64,000 bases of DNA, taken from assembly GCA_036924285.1 (NCBI GenBank), contig JAYKYS010000006.1, positions 23,162,001 through 23,226,000 on the forward strand, written 5' to 3'. Positions 44,625 to 56,915 of this stretch are shown here, piece by piece (the stretch's first letter is position 1; the number at the start of each line of letters is the position of its first letter). The translations under genes and the position numbers were made by a program. The DNA is from Asterella californica. Lineage: Eukaryota; Streptophyta; Marchantiopsida; Marchantiales; Aytoniaceae. A model generated the notes under the pieces. That model had not been told where the DNA came from. It saw only the letters and a list, made by a program, of their open reading frames with translations, and ran no database searches.

Positions 44625-47245
44625 AAATTTTAAAGCACTCCAGTGTCTAGTTTGACTTCAGTTGCCGTAATAAACTACAATATTTGACAAGTATTTGTAA
44701 CAATGGAGGATTAAAGATTGTGAGTGTATAAATCGGTTAGCAAAAACAAGACAAAGCAAAATAGACCAGAAGATAACAACAAGGTGATACGCTTGCAATG
44801 GAATTGCCTGAGATTGATCCAAATCTAAACTCTCCCTCCCTTCTTCTAACCTCCACTTAATAAGATAGATATATTCAAAAAAACAATTCTTTATTTTCCA
44901 TGGGATTCACATTCGAGGGACAACTATACATAATCTTCCCAAGGCAAAGTTCAAACTAGTTTAGATGAACAACAAAATATACTAGATTCATAGTTGAATG
45001 TAGATATGCTAAACCTTAGGTGTTAGTACAAAAGTGAAGAAAAATATACTTTTTTCTCTATTTATTGTTTAGTTTCAAATAATCACTAAAAATTATTTAG
45101 TATTGTCAACAAATATTGGATATTTAATTGTGAAGTTAATCACATATTATAAAGAGTTTTGATTTAAATCTTAATTTAACAAATTTATTTCTTGTAAGGA
45201 AATCTTATCAGCAAGAGTGTCTTTTTAAAATTTTGTTTTTATTTTTGGACCTATTTACATTGTGAGCCATCTTATCAGCAAGAGTAAGTTTAGATATAAG
45301 TGGTCAATTCTTTTGTTCTCAGTTAACCTATCCTCTATGAATCTATCCGTTATATGTTATGAAACATCTAGTTTACATAGCATATAATGGAGCATCTGGA
45401 TTTTCTACTAACGAAAGTCTCTGTATAAAACGACAAAAAAGTCTTACTTTCCCTTACAGTTTTTCTTTCTGTTCAGTAAAATCTACAATTAGCTATGCAA
45501 ATGCATAGCAGCAAGCAGTTAGCAAAGTAAAAAGTTAACTGCTCTACATAAAAGGGCTTCACGAAGTGAGCATTTTCGCCCTGTTTTCAAAATATCTTGG
45601 TTCCTTCAATTGGTATGTCACGATCTTTTCCCACATGTGATTTATTCCTCTTCTTGACTCGGGAACAAAACTAGTAACAGGAAAAGAACTTATCTCGAGA
45701 AATGAGCTATGAGGCTTTAACTGAACCATCGCAAACCTCATACGCTCACTCGTCTTTCCCCAAGAAGCGGTGAGGGAGAATTTCCTTATCCAAACAGTTG
45801 CTTTATGCCAAGAATCCTTCATGTTTGCCAACATCTTAAGGCACCAATGACATATATCAATAAACACCTCCACAATTTAGCATAGAGGTGCTACCTCTTG
45901 ACCACCGGTACCAGTTCGATTCTTGGTTTCGAAATTTCGAGTCAAGTTAATATATATTCAAACTGGCTAGAAAAGTATCAGAAAGGAAACTAGGTACTAA
46001 GGTCTAACTTCAGTAAGTTCAGTAGATACGTTCCACTATAGTTTTTACATTTTTCTTTTGACACGAAAATATCACTTGTTCCGCCACAGTTTGAACGTTA
46101 TGAATACACCTCTGAAATAAGGCTACTTGCTCATACATTAATCATATTTAATATGCAGACTAGTATTGGATGATTAACTTTTTCTCTCATAGAGTTTATC
46201 AGTGAACTTTATCAATGCATCGCTCAGGTTTCGACTAGAGGGAAGGAAGAGGACAAGGAAGAGAATGTTGATGGGATTGGCTATGGTTCAAGAGAAGGAG
46301 ATATATTTAATATTTATATATTTAATAAAGAATATAAGAATATAAACTTGAGATAAAATCAATAGATAAATTTATAATTTTGATAACTATTCAATATTAA
46401 CAAGTAGAGTTGCAAATTTTTCGAACATACCCCTTAAAGCTAAAGCAGAAGGCAAGAACTGTTGCTTAAATAGTTGAAAATAGTAAGGATTGGGTGGGGA
46501 CTATGGAAAAAGTGAAATATTATCAGAGCTTGAGTTCTCGAGGAGTGCCACTAAAATGGATGATAAATGTGCATAAATATTAAATATGTAAATAACAACT
46601 CATGGGGATAGAAGAGGATTGTATCATGTAGATCATATAAAACTCAACCCTGCAGTTGCAGTCATTGAGAAAGTGTTCCACTGGTGGGAGTTCATTATGT
46701 CACAAAGCTTTTCCTCTAAAATGAAGGATGTAAGTTTGATCGTTACCTTAAATGATTTTACCTTTATGTTTGATATTTAACACAACCCCTCGAGAAGGGA
46801 ACAAGCCATCAATCGTATATATCTTGAGATTTATCACACATCCTTTAGGTTTCACGGGACAAGTCGTGATATAAATCATGTGATGAGCTGATCATGTTAA
46901 CACGATTTTGATGAAGTTGTTGTCTGTTAGAGAAGATCAGAACATTCTATCATGTGCACAAAATACATACTATATACCGAAAGCTTAGTGGGTAGTTACA
47001 ATCTCTTCTACAACGCAGAGTGGGTTAGAGATGAAGCATGTATTATTATCATCTTCCAAGATGGGAGAGGCCAGATAATGGAAGGTTTTGATCAAATTGA
47101 CGTGTATCTGGTGATACGTTCCTGGACTTGTTGTTTTAGAAGCTTGACCATGTTTGTGGTACTCATTGTGTAATGCAGCTATCGATTGCACTGAATGGTT
47201 ATTTGTTCTCACCCTTTCTATATACAGCTTCAGTGCTTGTTGTGC

Positions 47246-47337
47246 TTATTTCACATATATTGGGGTTCATATTAATCTCATGATCCTTGTTTTATTTCAC
47301 ATATATTGGGGTTCATATTAATCTCATGATCCTTGTT
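47246..47337. repeat. 46-bp tandem duplication
   Basis: Two adjacent copies of a 46-bp unit that includes tcacatatattggggttcat. The copies are essentially identical, so the event is recent. Confidence 0.9.
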
Positions 47338-48648
47338 TTACTTTCAGTCACCTGTATGTTAGACCTCAATCCTTACCATTGTACTCTTCTTCTTTGTGGA
47401 AATCTGCAAATTTCCAAACGATGAAAACATTGAGACTAAATAGAGAAACCATAAAGAGTGTTATAAAGCAATCGATACTTATGCACTCGGCCCAGACAGA
47501 ACTACTTTTTATCTTGTAATATGTTATCATCTCACTGGTACTTATCCGGACGTGGATATAAAGAAGTGAGCAATAAACTTGAAGCTTAAAGGTAGAAGCC
47601 AGTCCATATCTTATGGATCTGTTACATAAGAACTACGGTTGCTATATGAAATACTTACTGGAATGAGTGCTTGATTCCATCTAATAGCAGCATCTACATA
47701 AGTGAAAAGCTCAATGGCTAGCAGTAATTAGGACAGTAAGAGCTTTCTGAATATGATGGAAAATGCTATAAATCAATCTAAAAGTAAAAAATGTCATATA
47801 GATGCCAAATATCATAGTATCATGTTCAGTGTTGTGCATTACATCTACTATATTTGTTAGATCCTAACTTTGTAATATCTTTGACGACTTCATTAAAGAG
47901 ACTCTAAACTTCATCGTTTCAGTTTTATAGTTAGCACATGAGTATAAAATCAAACTTTTTGTTTGATAAAATTTTGCATATGTTGATAATTAATGAATCT
48001 TAACTTTTTATATCAGATTTAGGAACTAATTTATGAGATTAAATTCACCATATTAGTAATTCACATGTCTAACTCAAGGAATAGTTCAAAACTGAAAAGA
48101 ATTGAATTGGTGAAGACGTGGGTGGTTTTGGTGGTTTCAAGATTTCTACATGATTTATTGCAATCATCAAAATTTTGGATTTTACAGATATAAATGAAGT
48201 TAATATTCATCTCAAGCTAAAAAATTGTTTGTATGTCAAGTTACCATTAAGAAATTACTTATATTATACGTCACTATATATGGATCATTCTTGTAGTGAG
48301 TAATCATCTAGAACACTGATGCCGATACCCCAATCACATCAAGATTAACCAATTTGCGAGTCCATGTCTATAATGTTCATTTCTAGTAACTGCTATAGTT
48401 AATAATAGGCATGCAAGATTAGCTTTTGGGAACTTTTGTCCGCTTGTTGTTATCGAGAAAATGTATAGTTATTAATAAAAAATATTATTAAAAATAAATA
48501 AATAAATAATATTAACTATTTGTCCACACTGAGAACATGGAAAGAACATGACATAAACCACAAGGGGAGCGCGGAGTGACGCATTTCCCAAGGCACATAT
48601 GCGAGTCACTAATCGCCACTACTTGATGAAAAATATATTTTTAAAGCA

Positions 48649-48743
48649 TTATCTAACTTTTCTCAACGAAAAGATTAAGTAATAAATTAATCTTGTGCAT
48701 ATTTGTCTCTTCCATCGAAAAGATGAAAGAGATGAATATGCAC
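48649..48743. repeat. Double-hairpin repeat, third copy
   Basis: First stem-loop at about 48649-48686 (ttatctaactttt / aaaagattaagtaataa). Second at 48695-48743, gtgcatatttgtctcttcca against the inverse form ending gaatatgcac. Same two-hairpin layout as 43181-43286. Confidence 0.6.
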
Positions 48744-48944
48744 GCAACTAATAAAAAAACATTGTTTCAATCACGATTACCCTCGTGCGAAAAATAAACA
48801 GGACCACACATGAAGGAGTATATATTAGTTTCAGTTCATTACCATGGATAGTTATCTCTTATATCAGTAAAGTTGATTTAAATGCTACTATTCGGTTCAT
48901 ATGACATACGAAACTATGCGTTATAGTTAACTCTGACTTATAGT

Positions 48945-49310
48945 TTGCTTTATCACACTCGAGTAAGTTGTTGGGTTTGATCACACCCTTCTTAACAATG
49001 CATTCTTTGATATACTCTTTACTAGCTATCAGACTGTAAAGCTAGTTACTTTGCAATACTCTTTACTAGCTATCAGACTGTAAAACTAGTCACTTTGCAC
49101 TGACATGGTAAAGTGATATGCAGAATTGCACACCTCAACCTTTTGAGGATAGACCATCTTACGTGTATTTTATGGTTGAAATCGAAAGTAATGAAACGAT
49201 AAATGACATCGCAAAGTGACTGGCTTTACTGTAGATAGCCCGTCAAGGGATCACTATCAATCAAAGGTGTGATAAACCAAAACGTCTAGGGAGTGTGTTC
49301 AAACAAAATT
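48945..49310. mobile_element. MITE-like element with long inverted ends and an internal duplication
   Basis: The left segment from about 48949 (tttatcacactcgagtaag, ttgatcacaccctt, ctagctatcagactgtaaa, gttactttgc) is repeated in inverse order at the right up to about 49305 (on the other strand: tggtttatcacacctttg, gggctatctacagtaaag, cagtcactttgc). The left arm also contains a direct 44-bp duplication starting at 49012 and 49056. No coding sequence. Confidence 0.6.
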
Positions 49311-51146
49311 CTGTAGTTTACGAGAAATATACACATAGAAAGTATATTACAGGGATTAATATACTTTCTACACCTTCGTATTGTTGCTTCTGTCGAAGAC
49401 ATTTCTATGTCTTGACTTGTGTTCTTCGAAGAATCCATCCATTCAACTGAAATCGTTTCTCTCGATTTGCTTTCTCATGTGCATTCCCTCTATGTAGCAG
49501 CTACGTGGTTTGCAACAATATCTACCACAGCTTCAGTTGGTTCCGGCAATTCTCCACACGCTTTAAAGTATGAATTTACACTGACTCATACGGATCTTGA
49601 TCACAATACTTAAGCTATTCGGAACAGAAAGTTAGTCGATTTGGGGAGCAACTGGAAAGAAATGGATCTTCACAAATATGCCATTCAAATGAATCTGTTT
49701 AGTGCGGAATTTACCTGGAAATAAAACCTAATAGGGGATGTCAATGCTTATGGGAAATATTCCTCGGCGGATGAAAGAAAAAAGACCGTAATTTTCAAAC
49801 GGTCAACTTTTTATTGAACCGCGGTTAATTTTGGGTCGCTCTTTTAAACTGGAAATACATTCATTTTTATTGATTATTTTCCACCTTTGTTATCTTACAT
49901 CATTACTCTGACAGAGTAGACTTCTATACACAAACGAACGCACGAAACGATTGAATACTCAGTAAGAAAACACGAGTGGTGTTTTTCTACAGACACCTCT
50001 GAAAATACCCTCATAAAACACCCGCAAAAGTCCAACCGAAATCGTAATTCCTTCCGCGGATCTAGAATCATTAGGAAACTGCAACATTGACACCCCCTAA
50101 TGAGAGTCCGTCGAGGACATGGATGTGGCAAGCGCTCAAACAAGGTCTCACTCCATTTCATATTTAGCGTGATGTCCATGGCTCATATTGAGAGAAGATC
50201 GATTGTCGTTTCTGTACACTCTCAATACCTCGTTTGGCAAAGGCTTGGCCATGATATCTTATCTCAGTGGACGACTAGAGTGAAACTCCATTCTCAGTGA
50301 ACGACTGGTGGAACTCGAGAATCAAGCTAGAAATGCTACAGTTAGGTCCATTCACGCGGCTGTACCTTAGTAGATCTTGCTTGCAGTTGGGAGAAACAGT
50401 GTCTGTGATGTAAATCAGTTACTAAATTCAATCATGATGACGCCAAGGGGAAATATGATCATGGCCGTTCCCAACAAGGCATAAGTTTCACCTTGAAGAA
50501 AAGCCTGCTCCACAAGCACGTACATAAAGAGCTTGGCGTCTGCTGAAGAGACGAGACGCCAATGGCAGAGCATGACAATTCACAATCCGCCTGGAACCAC
50601 ATTCATCCAGTGACTGTAGCACCGTAGAGAAGCCAAGGTCGAAGAGACAAGAGAATGACAGACCAAGAGCTAGGGACGAAACACGAGAAGTTCGCAAAGC
50701 CCGAGTCCCACATGTTCATGTAAGACCAGATGGGAGCACTCGCAAGCTTGCACCTCACTACCACATCTGGTCGACAAAGCATGGACCTGATCACAGTTAC
50801 TCTTGGCCCACAAACTGGGATCTGTGACCCCACCATTCACCCAAGAGAGCTAATGTATAGCTACTATTGGACCTCAGTATGGCTGGCGGGCCCTGTGTGT
50901 AACCCACCCGCACAGGCGTCAACCAACCCGATTGCAGGCCTCCTCCCGGGAATCGCATGTGGGTGGACTCTGTGGGCTCCAAGTGTGACGAGACAATTCC
51001 CACCCCTACCTCGGGGACGTTCACTTGTCTCCATTCCTCGGAGAGTTAGATCCTACCAGGATGAACCCTGAGCTCACCCAGCCTCACCGTAATATCCACG
51101 TAAGGTTTCGCCAAGCATATAGACCTGCTCCGCTCCGCTGCCAAGG
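49311..51146. other. Intergenic sequence, GC-richer after 50 kb
   Basis: Frames of 64-113 codons on both strands (for example 50730-51071 on plus) overlap and show no known domain. Composition between 50480 and 51140 resembles genic DNA, possibly an upstream region of the small secreted-protein frame at 51147. Confidence 0.3.
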
Positions 51147-51392
51147 ATGGAGTTGTCTCACTTCTATTCTAGGTTTGTGCTTATGATAATTGTCTCGGCA
51201 TGTCATGTGCTCTCAGACGGACGGATAGTGAAACCTCCGGACATCCGACATTCCCGGACCGTGATAGAAACGGTAACGACTCTTGCCACACGCTTTGGTA
51301 TGATGAGCACACAGGAGTTTCAACAACAAGCTGTACTCAGTAAGTTCCCGCCAGGGAGTAAACTGGAAGTTATTTACTATGACTTGCTATGA
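51147..51392 (+). CDS. Possible small secreted protein (unrecognised)
   Basis: An 81-codon frame starts MELSHFYSRFVLMIIVSACH. The hydrophobic stretch at about residues 9-20, followed by VLSDG, looks like a signal peptide. The rest, DGRIVKPPDIRHSRTVIETV and on to FPPGSKLEVIYYDLL, has no family I recognise and no cysteine pattern. Upstream sequence is GC-richer than the flank. It could be the 5' end of a decayed longer gene. Low certainty. Confidence 0.25.
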   Translation: MELSHFYSRFVLMIIVSACHVLSDGRIVKPPDIRHSRTVIETVTTLATRFGMMSTQEFQQQAVLSKFPPGSKLEVIYYDLL

Positions 51393-53799
51393 TCACCCCG
51401 ATGAATCTCCACAAACCTAATAACAGATTTTTTCATACGGGGCTGGGGCAGAATTTATATGCGCTCTCAGACGCAGGCGTGTTGCTTAGAACACGTTAAT
51501 TACCTTGCCGTGAATGGAAATAATATTATATTTGTTAGTTCATCGGACGTGGATAGTTGATCATTAACTCTGGCTAATTATCTCTCACCTTTGGAGATTG
51601 TCTTGCAAAATAATCACACGAGTTAATGCGAATACATGTGCGCAACAGCTGAATGAAAGAAGAGCAAATTATGCTTGCTTCTCAAGGCAAAGAGCGAAAT
51701 AGTAGATAAAATATTATGTCAGATTTGTATTATTTCTAATTTGCTTGCGTATCAACACTCTTATGATAACAGAGAGGAAACCGGCTTATGTTGTTATATC
51801 CAGTTGCTTACATTTGGGTAGATAATCCCCAGTAGAACAGTTAGGGATATGAAGTAATATTTTAATGTAACAAAATGAGATTGGAATTATTTGAAACTAA
51901 TAAAATTCACTGTTCATCAAACCAGTGAATTACTGAAAAAGAAACTGACCGGAACAGGTTACTAGAATGAATGTTGGGTACCAGATATATTGGTGTAAGA
52001 GTGAAAACATGTAACAGCTCGCGTAGAGAAATTTCACTAGCTTTTGTGAATGAACCATGAGAAAAACTTATTGGACGGTCATTGTGTCTCAGTTTATACA
52101 AAGTTGTATCGTCAACGCAAGGTCAGGTCTTCTAGTTAGGGAGTTGATACTCCCTGCAGCCAGTCAGCTTCTTGACTATCACCTGCACATCTAGGTTAGC
52201 TCCACTATGCGTATTTCCCCGGACAACATGTTACGATTTTAAGCACGAGAGTTTCGGGAGACTGGTAAATAGCTATTCACATCGCAAGCTGCATTCTGAC
52301 TCGTTCAGGTAATTCCATCTTGTCTCTTTTGTTCGTATGTCGGTTTTATATTTATAGGAGAAAAGCTACAGCTACTTTAATGTATTATATAACTGTTGGA
52401 ATTTGTGACCTTAATCAAAATACATGTAGAGATTACTCTATACTTTTGTGCAAAAGAAACTGAAAATCTAAATGTAAAGTCCATCTATTATTGTGTTACA
52501 TAATATCAAAAGTTTAGGATAGTCAGTAACATAATTAGTTTCCCTCATGATCATATTTCAGTCTTCTACCGTACAAATATTTTTGTAAATATAATGACTC
52601 TGCAACTTATCCCTCTTTGCAAACAATTTTCTTTCCCCACCAGGGCTTGACAGCCCGGAGTTCATCACTTGGCAACTCTAAAGAACCGGAGCTACCATGG
52701 TAGTCTGACGGACACAGACGTCAGGACATCTCCTGGTGAGATTCCGTCCTCTCGCTGCTTGAGCCGCAAGTACATTGTAAGATTCGAAGTATATACCCCA
52801 AGCCGGAGGGTAGTAAGTACAATGCGATGTGAACCGCCTATGAGGCTTGCGCAATGCGTCAGTGAGTAGGGGTTCACTAACTGTCTATCTACTTCTACTG
52901 ACCAGATGGTTGTAGGTATTTCCTGAATTTATTTCCTCCCCGTGACAACAGGATCCAGGTACCTACTTTCATCTACTCAGGACGGTGATTTTTTGCCAGC
53001 TTCGTACCGAACTGAACCTGTAGGGTTGGTACGCCACAGTAGAGATGGTCCATCATTCGGGTGCGGAGACCGAACTGAACTTGTAGGGTCGGTACACCAC
53101 AGTAGAGAAGGTCCATCATCTCCGGGTGCGGAGACGCTAGTTTTCCTCTTTCCGCTGTATTCGCATCGCACTTGGCTCTACGTGAAGGTTCAGTTAATTT
53201 ACTTGGGTCTAGAGAAGGAATTCTGATTATTTTCAATATGGGAATGCGTTGTATATCGTCCGGCAGCTGACCGCCGGCTGAAGAAGACGGAGAACAGGTA
53301 GGAAAATCTCCTTCCAAGGGAAATGTTCGGGAGGCGAGGAATGTTTGGGACTTTGCCTTGGAGACTGTGCCGAGGAGGAGAAGGAGGAGGAGCCGCGGAC
53401 ATGCTCCCTCTACTAGGAAGTGGAGTAGCTGAATTTGAGAGAGCGAGTCCGGAACTACCCCATGTGGGGACAAGACAGTGCGGTAACAAAGGAGGTTTAA
53501 GTGCGGTAGAGTGTGGTTTGTACAAATCTGGAAAACTAAGACGTCAATGGTGGAGACTAAAGATACTGAAACAGAAGTTCTTATGCTGAATGCGACGTCA
53601 GGGACGGAGCAGAACGTCAGTGGATGAGTCAGACGGTCAAGTGAAGGGCTCGCGTCGTGAGGCGAGTGATTTCGTCCCTGTGCTTTTCACGAATTGCCGT
53701 AAGGGGGAGAAATTGGTGGAAATTATGAATAAAAATTGTATTATTAATTGAAAATTCGGCGAGCCATAAATTGGTCGCTCCTTCGGCATTTCTATCTCA
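51393..53799. other. Intergenic sequence with a 63-66 bp duplication
   Basis: AT-rich until about 52.6 kb, then GC-richer. Overlapping frames on both strands at 52.67-53.59 kb (up to 166 codons on minus) have no known motifs and their length comes partly from the duplicated unit at 53006-53134. Confidence 0.35.
53006..53134. repeat. Tandem duplication of about 63-66 bp
   Basis: accgaactgaac starts at 53006 and 53069, with gtagggt, caccacagtagaga and ggtccatcat following in both. The second copy has a small insertion (tct ccgg for tcgg). Confidence 0.85.
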
Positions 53800-54874
53800 C
53801 GTTCTTTCAAAGGTCTTTGCGTTCAGTCCATAGAGAGGCTTGCCGTAGTGAGAGAGAAAGCGCGGTTTTTAAACTCTTGTGAATCACAAAAGCAAGCGAG
53901 TGCAAGAAAAGGAGGAACTGAAGGAGGAGTAGTGGAAGAAGAGTGACAGCGGTGTGTCGCCGCCTGCGACTGTCATAAGTCGATAGTAAGGAAGATCATT
54001 TCTGCAGCGAGCGAGCGAAGTTTGACAGTGCAAGATTCCGGGGAGAGAGAGAAAGAGAACTCTGGGAGGTGCTTCCTTGTTGTTACTCATAGTAGCTGGT
54101 TGGTGGATCGTATAGAATGCGTTGCGTTTTCGGCCCGTGAGTCCGTGAGTGTTGGAACCTGTCGTGCCCTCAGACTGGCGAAAGTGGAGAAAGCGTGCTG
54201 TCAGTTCGTCTTCTCTTCCCACCTGTGCTCACCAGCACTTCCCGTGTTGCTGGTGGCTCGTTGCCAGTCCTCCTCTCCGTAGAGGTCTTAGATTTGTTGA
54301 ACAGTGCGGAGCTGGTGAATACACTGTTGTGCGGAGATCGACATAGGCCTTTCTCTCTGTCCGTCCGGCACTTAGCCTTAACTTCGGCATGCAAAGATTG
54401 TGTACCTGGAACCGTTGGTGAGATAGTGGTTTACAAAGTTTGAAGTGAGTGGGGTGCTGCAGTTTTGCCACATTTCTCCGTCTCATTGAGAGGCTCTGAG
54501 AAGGAGGAGATCCTAGGGTGGCCTAGGTGATAGTCGTCGTTACTCGGTTTTCCAATCGTTTAGCTGGCTTATTCGAGAGCCAGCAGTTCGCGAGTTTTGA
54601 ATTGCCACAAAAGTCGCAGGTGATGTCATTTGTATACACGAATAGAAAACATTTCAGTGGGAAGAAATTCTTCCACGAGTGGATGTTCCTGATCAAGAGG
54701 AGACGTGTCGAATGATATAGAAGTCGGCTTCGCAGCGGCTGGATTTTGTGCATACCTTTTTCGATTGTGGAAGGCGCGCGCTTAGCGTCGTCCTACTCCA
54801 CAATTGTTCCTGCCCTCGGAGCAGCGTTCCTATTCCCGGAAGCTCGTTAGAGCTTCGGATTGTAAATAGCGAAA
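53800..54874 (+). promoter_or_regulatory. Probable 5' region of the SAUR gene
   Basis: This kilobase is GC-richer than the flank and full of overlapping frames on both strands that all stop before the SAUR start, as expected of a long 5' untranslated region and promoter. I found no clear TGTCTC auxin-response element in it, and the transcription start cannot be placed. Confidence 0.35.
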
Positions 54875-55270
54875 ATGCCTGGAACCAAGGGACTTCTGAA
54901 GACCGTAAGGAGCTTCGGCAAACGGTCTTCGTCATACGAATGTCTTGCAGAGGTGGACATCCCTCCATCGAACATGAGAAGTGGGAGCAGGTCCAGGCTG
55001 CCTGATGACATTCCTCAAGGTTACTTGGCTGTCTACGTCGGCAACGAAAGAAAGAGATTCGTGATCAGCACTCAGTATCTAAATCACCATCTTTTCAAGG
55101 CCTTGCTGAAGAAGTCCGAGGAAGAGTTCGGTTTTGAGCACCAAGGGGGCTTGCCAATCGCTTGTGAGCCAGACTTGTTCGAGCATTTACTATGGCTCAT
55201 TGGCACCAACAGCCCCTCCGCGGAGACCACTAAGTTGGATGATCTGGTCGACTTATACGCCTCATTTTGA
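54875..55270 (+). CDS. SAUR family auxin-responsive protein
   Basis: A single-exon frame of 131 residues with the SAUR domain at about 42-112. It reads LPDDIPQGYLAVYVGNERKR, FVISTQYLNHHLFKALLKKS, EEEFGFEHQGGLPIACEPDL and FEHLLWLIG. In the family these correspond to the P-G-x-V-Y-V segment, the RF-IP--YL-HP-F--LL core (His for Pro here) and the EFG--G-L-IPC end. The N-terminal 40 residues are basic and serine-rich, and a short acidic-hydrophobic tail (KLDDLVDLYASF) follows. SAUR proteins are small plant-specific proteins, many induced by auxin, and in flowering plants some inhibit PP2C.D phosphatases to activate plasma-membrane proton pumps. The single-exon structure is typical. The start is the first ATG in frame, in the context gaaaATGcc. 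Confidence 0.92.
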   Translation: MPGTKGLLKTVRSFGKRSSSYECLAEVDIPPSNMRSGSRSRLPDDIPQGYLAVYVGNERKRFVISTQYLNHHLFKALLKKSEEEFGFEHQGGLPIACEPDLFEHLLWLIGTNSPSAETTKLDDLVDLYASF

Positions 55271-55640
55271 GCACTGAGGGGTAGAGAAGTACAGTATGCA
55301 GTATACACGGGGTCGTCATCACTGCCTGATCCTGTAACTGGCGAACACAGATTTCAGATGTGATTTCCCCCCAACACTCCTGTACATAGATTAGCATGGT
55401 AAATATACACCGGAGAGGCGGGGATGAATTCCCATTCTTTGCCTACGCTGCAATTCTTAGGTCTTTTGGCTTTCCCTTTCTGAGGAATTGATCATGATAT
55501 GAAGTTAGTTCTAGGTATGTAGGTTCTAGTTTCCTCCAACCGGGTTGATCAATTGTGAAGTTGATTATCTGACTGAGTAGTGACGGGGCTAGAACCGGTC
55601 AAACACACAAAATGCTTCATTCAACGTAAGTTGTAAAGCC
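55271..55640 (+). other. 3' flank of the SAUR gene
   Basis: No coding sequence. It probably includes the 3' untranslated region; no polyadenylation signal can be assigned with confidence. Confidence 0.4.
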
Positions 55641-55650
55641 TGCAACCTTC

Positions 55651-56346
55651 ATGTTAGCCCTATCAATAAATTCAAACTACAGTATGCTGGGCTCTTCAAG
55701 TTTTGTCAAAATTCTTCTTCTCAGCGGTGTGGCAGTTGAACCTGGAATCCGGATGGGAGTGCTATTGAGTGTGCTTGCAGTGGAATCTCTGACTGGTTCA
55801 GAAGAATTTTGCATTTGTCGAGTTCTTTTGCAACAGCAAGGATTAGAAGTATGACGGCGAAGTTCTAGTGCCTCTGGGCCAGCAGTTGGATGTCTTTAGT
55901 AAGCATCTCGTATGCAGTATTATTTTTAAATCTGACTCTGGTATTATGTTCTACGCAGAGGAGACGGTTGATCAGGGGTTGTGCCTCAGCTGCGATCTCA
56001 GTTTAGGTTGCACCTTCATGCATATCGAAAATGGAAGACTCAGTGGTGTCCCTGTTTCTCCATTTGCAGATGTGTATGATAGTCAGTTTCGTTTCTTCTT
56101 GGACGAGTTACTGCGATCGTCAATGCGTTGGACCTTCTCATTGCCTGGAAGAAATAAGGAGGTTTGTTTCTCTTTGAGGATGAGTCTGATGACAAGCTAC
56201 GAGGGAAGATGGCTCAATTAGGCTCCGGACCAGAATCATCGAGTGGAGAGTGGACAGCTGTCCGATATGTGCATAGACCTGGCGTGATTGCTTCGGCCGC
56301 AGGATTCACTACCGTTGCAGCAAGCGTTGGGTTCTCGTTTGCTTGA
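55651..56346 (+). pseudogene. Gene-like broken reading frames (unrecognised)
   Basis: Three consecutive plus-strand frames, 55651-55854, 55868-56221 and 56164-56346, read on from one another with frame changes (MGVLLSVLAVESLTGSEEF; FADVYDSQFRFFLDELLRSS; FLFEDESDDKLRGKMAQLG; RPGVIASAAGFTTVAASVGF). Residue use is protein-like, but no family is recognised. They could be exons of one gene with small introns or a decayed gene. Confidence 0.3.
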
Positions 56347-56369
56347 TAGTGTTCAACATATGAACGCCG

Positions 56370-56915
56370 ATGAGCCTCTGCAGTCCGCGACACGCCATTC
56401 GTCGCGTCTACGCCGGGAAACTCATGACAAGAACTTATGACTGCCGGAAAAGAAGGGCAAAGTGCTTGGGAAATAGGACACTGATCAGAATGCTGCAATT
56501 CAAGCACTTCTCATTACAGTCGCCTGCACTGGAGGTTGAAATTCATGCGCACGTACCAACTAGACGTGAGTACGCAAGAGTTGTTTTGAATTCAAAGGTT
56601 GCAGGATTTGCTAATCCACCATCAGGCTCTGGTCGCTACAAGGGTGGCGCCGAGGGCAGCGGGCATGCAACCAAGCAGGATACGCTGTCTCACTTCGCTG
56701 GAACTCAAAAGGTTGCAGGCATGAGGCAAACTGCAGGCAGTCTGTGCAATGACCTAAAGAAAGGCATGTCTCAAGAACGCTTCGCGCCGCACGGAAAACC
56801 TGGCATTGAGTGCGGGTTACTGGTGGCCCACGGACCAGTTGATGCGCCAGTCTTTGACTCCTCACTCTTCGGAAACGCAGGTTTTCGAGGAATGGCAGAT
56901 TCGCTGGACCTCTGA
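56370..56915 (+). CDS. Hypothetical protein, 181 residues (unrecognised)
   Basis: The longest plus-strand frame in the window. It begins MSLCSPRHAIRRVYAGKLMT and is basic in the first half and glycine-rich in the centre (SGSGRYKGGAEGSGHATKQ). No domain, signal peptide or membrane segment is seen. An overlapping minus-strand frame exists, and GC-rich composition alone could yield this length by chance. No neighbour gives a functional hint. Confidence 0.25.
   Translation: MSLCSPRHAIRRVYAGKLMTRTYDCRKRRAKCLGNRTLIRMLQFKHFSLQSPALEVEIHAHVPTRREYARVVLNSKVAGFANPPSGSGRYKGGAEGSGHATKQDTLSHFAGTQKVAGMRQTAGSLCNDLKKGMSQERFAPHGKPGIECGLLVAHGPVDAPVFDSSLFGNAGFRGMADSLDL

Larger units (their letters stand above)
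42919..48944. other. AT-rich repeat-laden intergenic sequence
   Basis: No supported host gene. Notable items are hairpin repeats (43132-43286, about 43680-43775, 48649-48743), a perfect 21-bp hairpin (44578-44624), a 17-bp tandem pair (43317-43350), and a 46-bp tandem pair (47246-47337). A minus-strand 104-codon frame at 45873-45559 has no known motif. Confidence 0.4.

Noticed and set aside
52973..53473. 166-codon minus-strand frame
   Set aside because: Much of it is the duplicated 63-66 bp unit plus low-complexity Leu/Ser/Pro stretches; no start context or domain.
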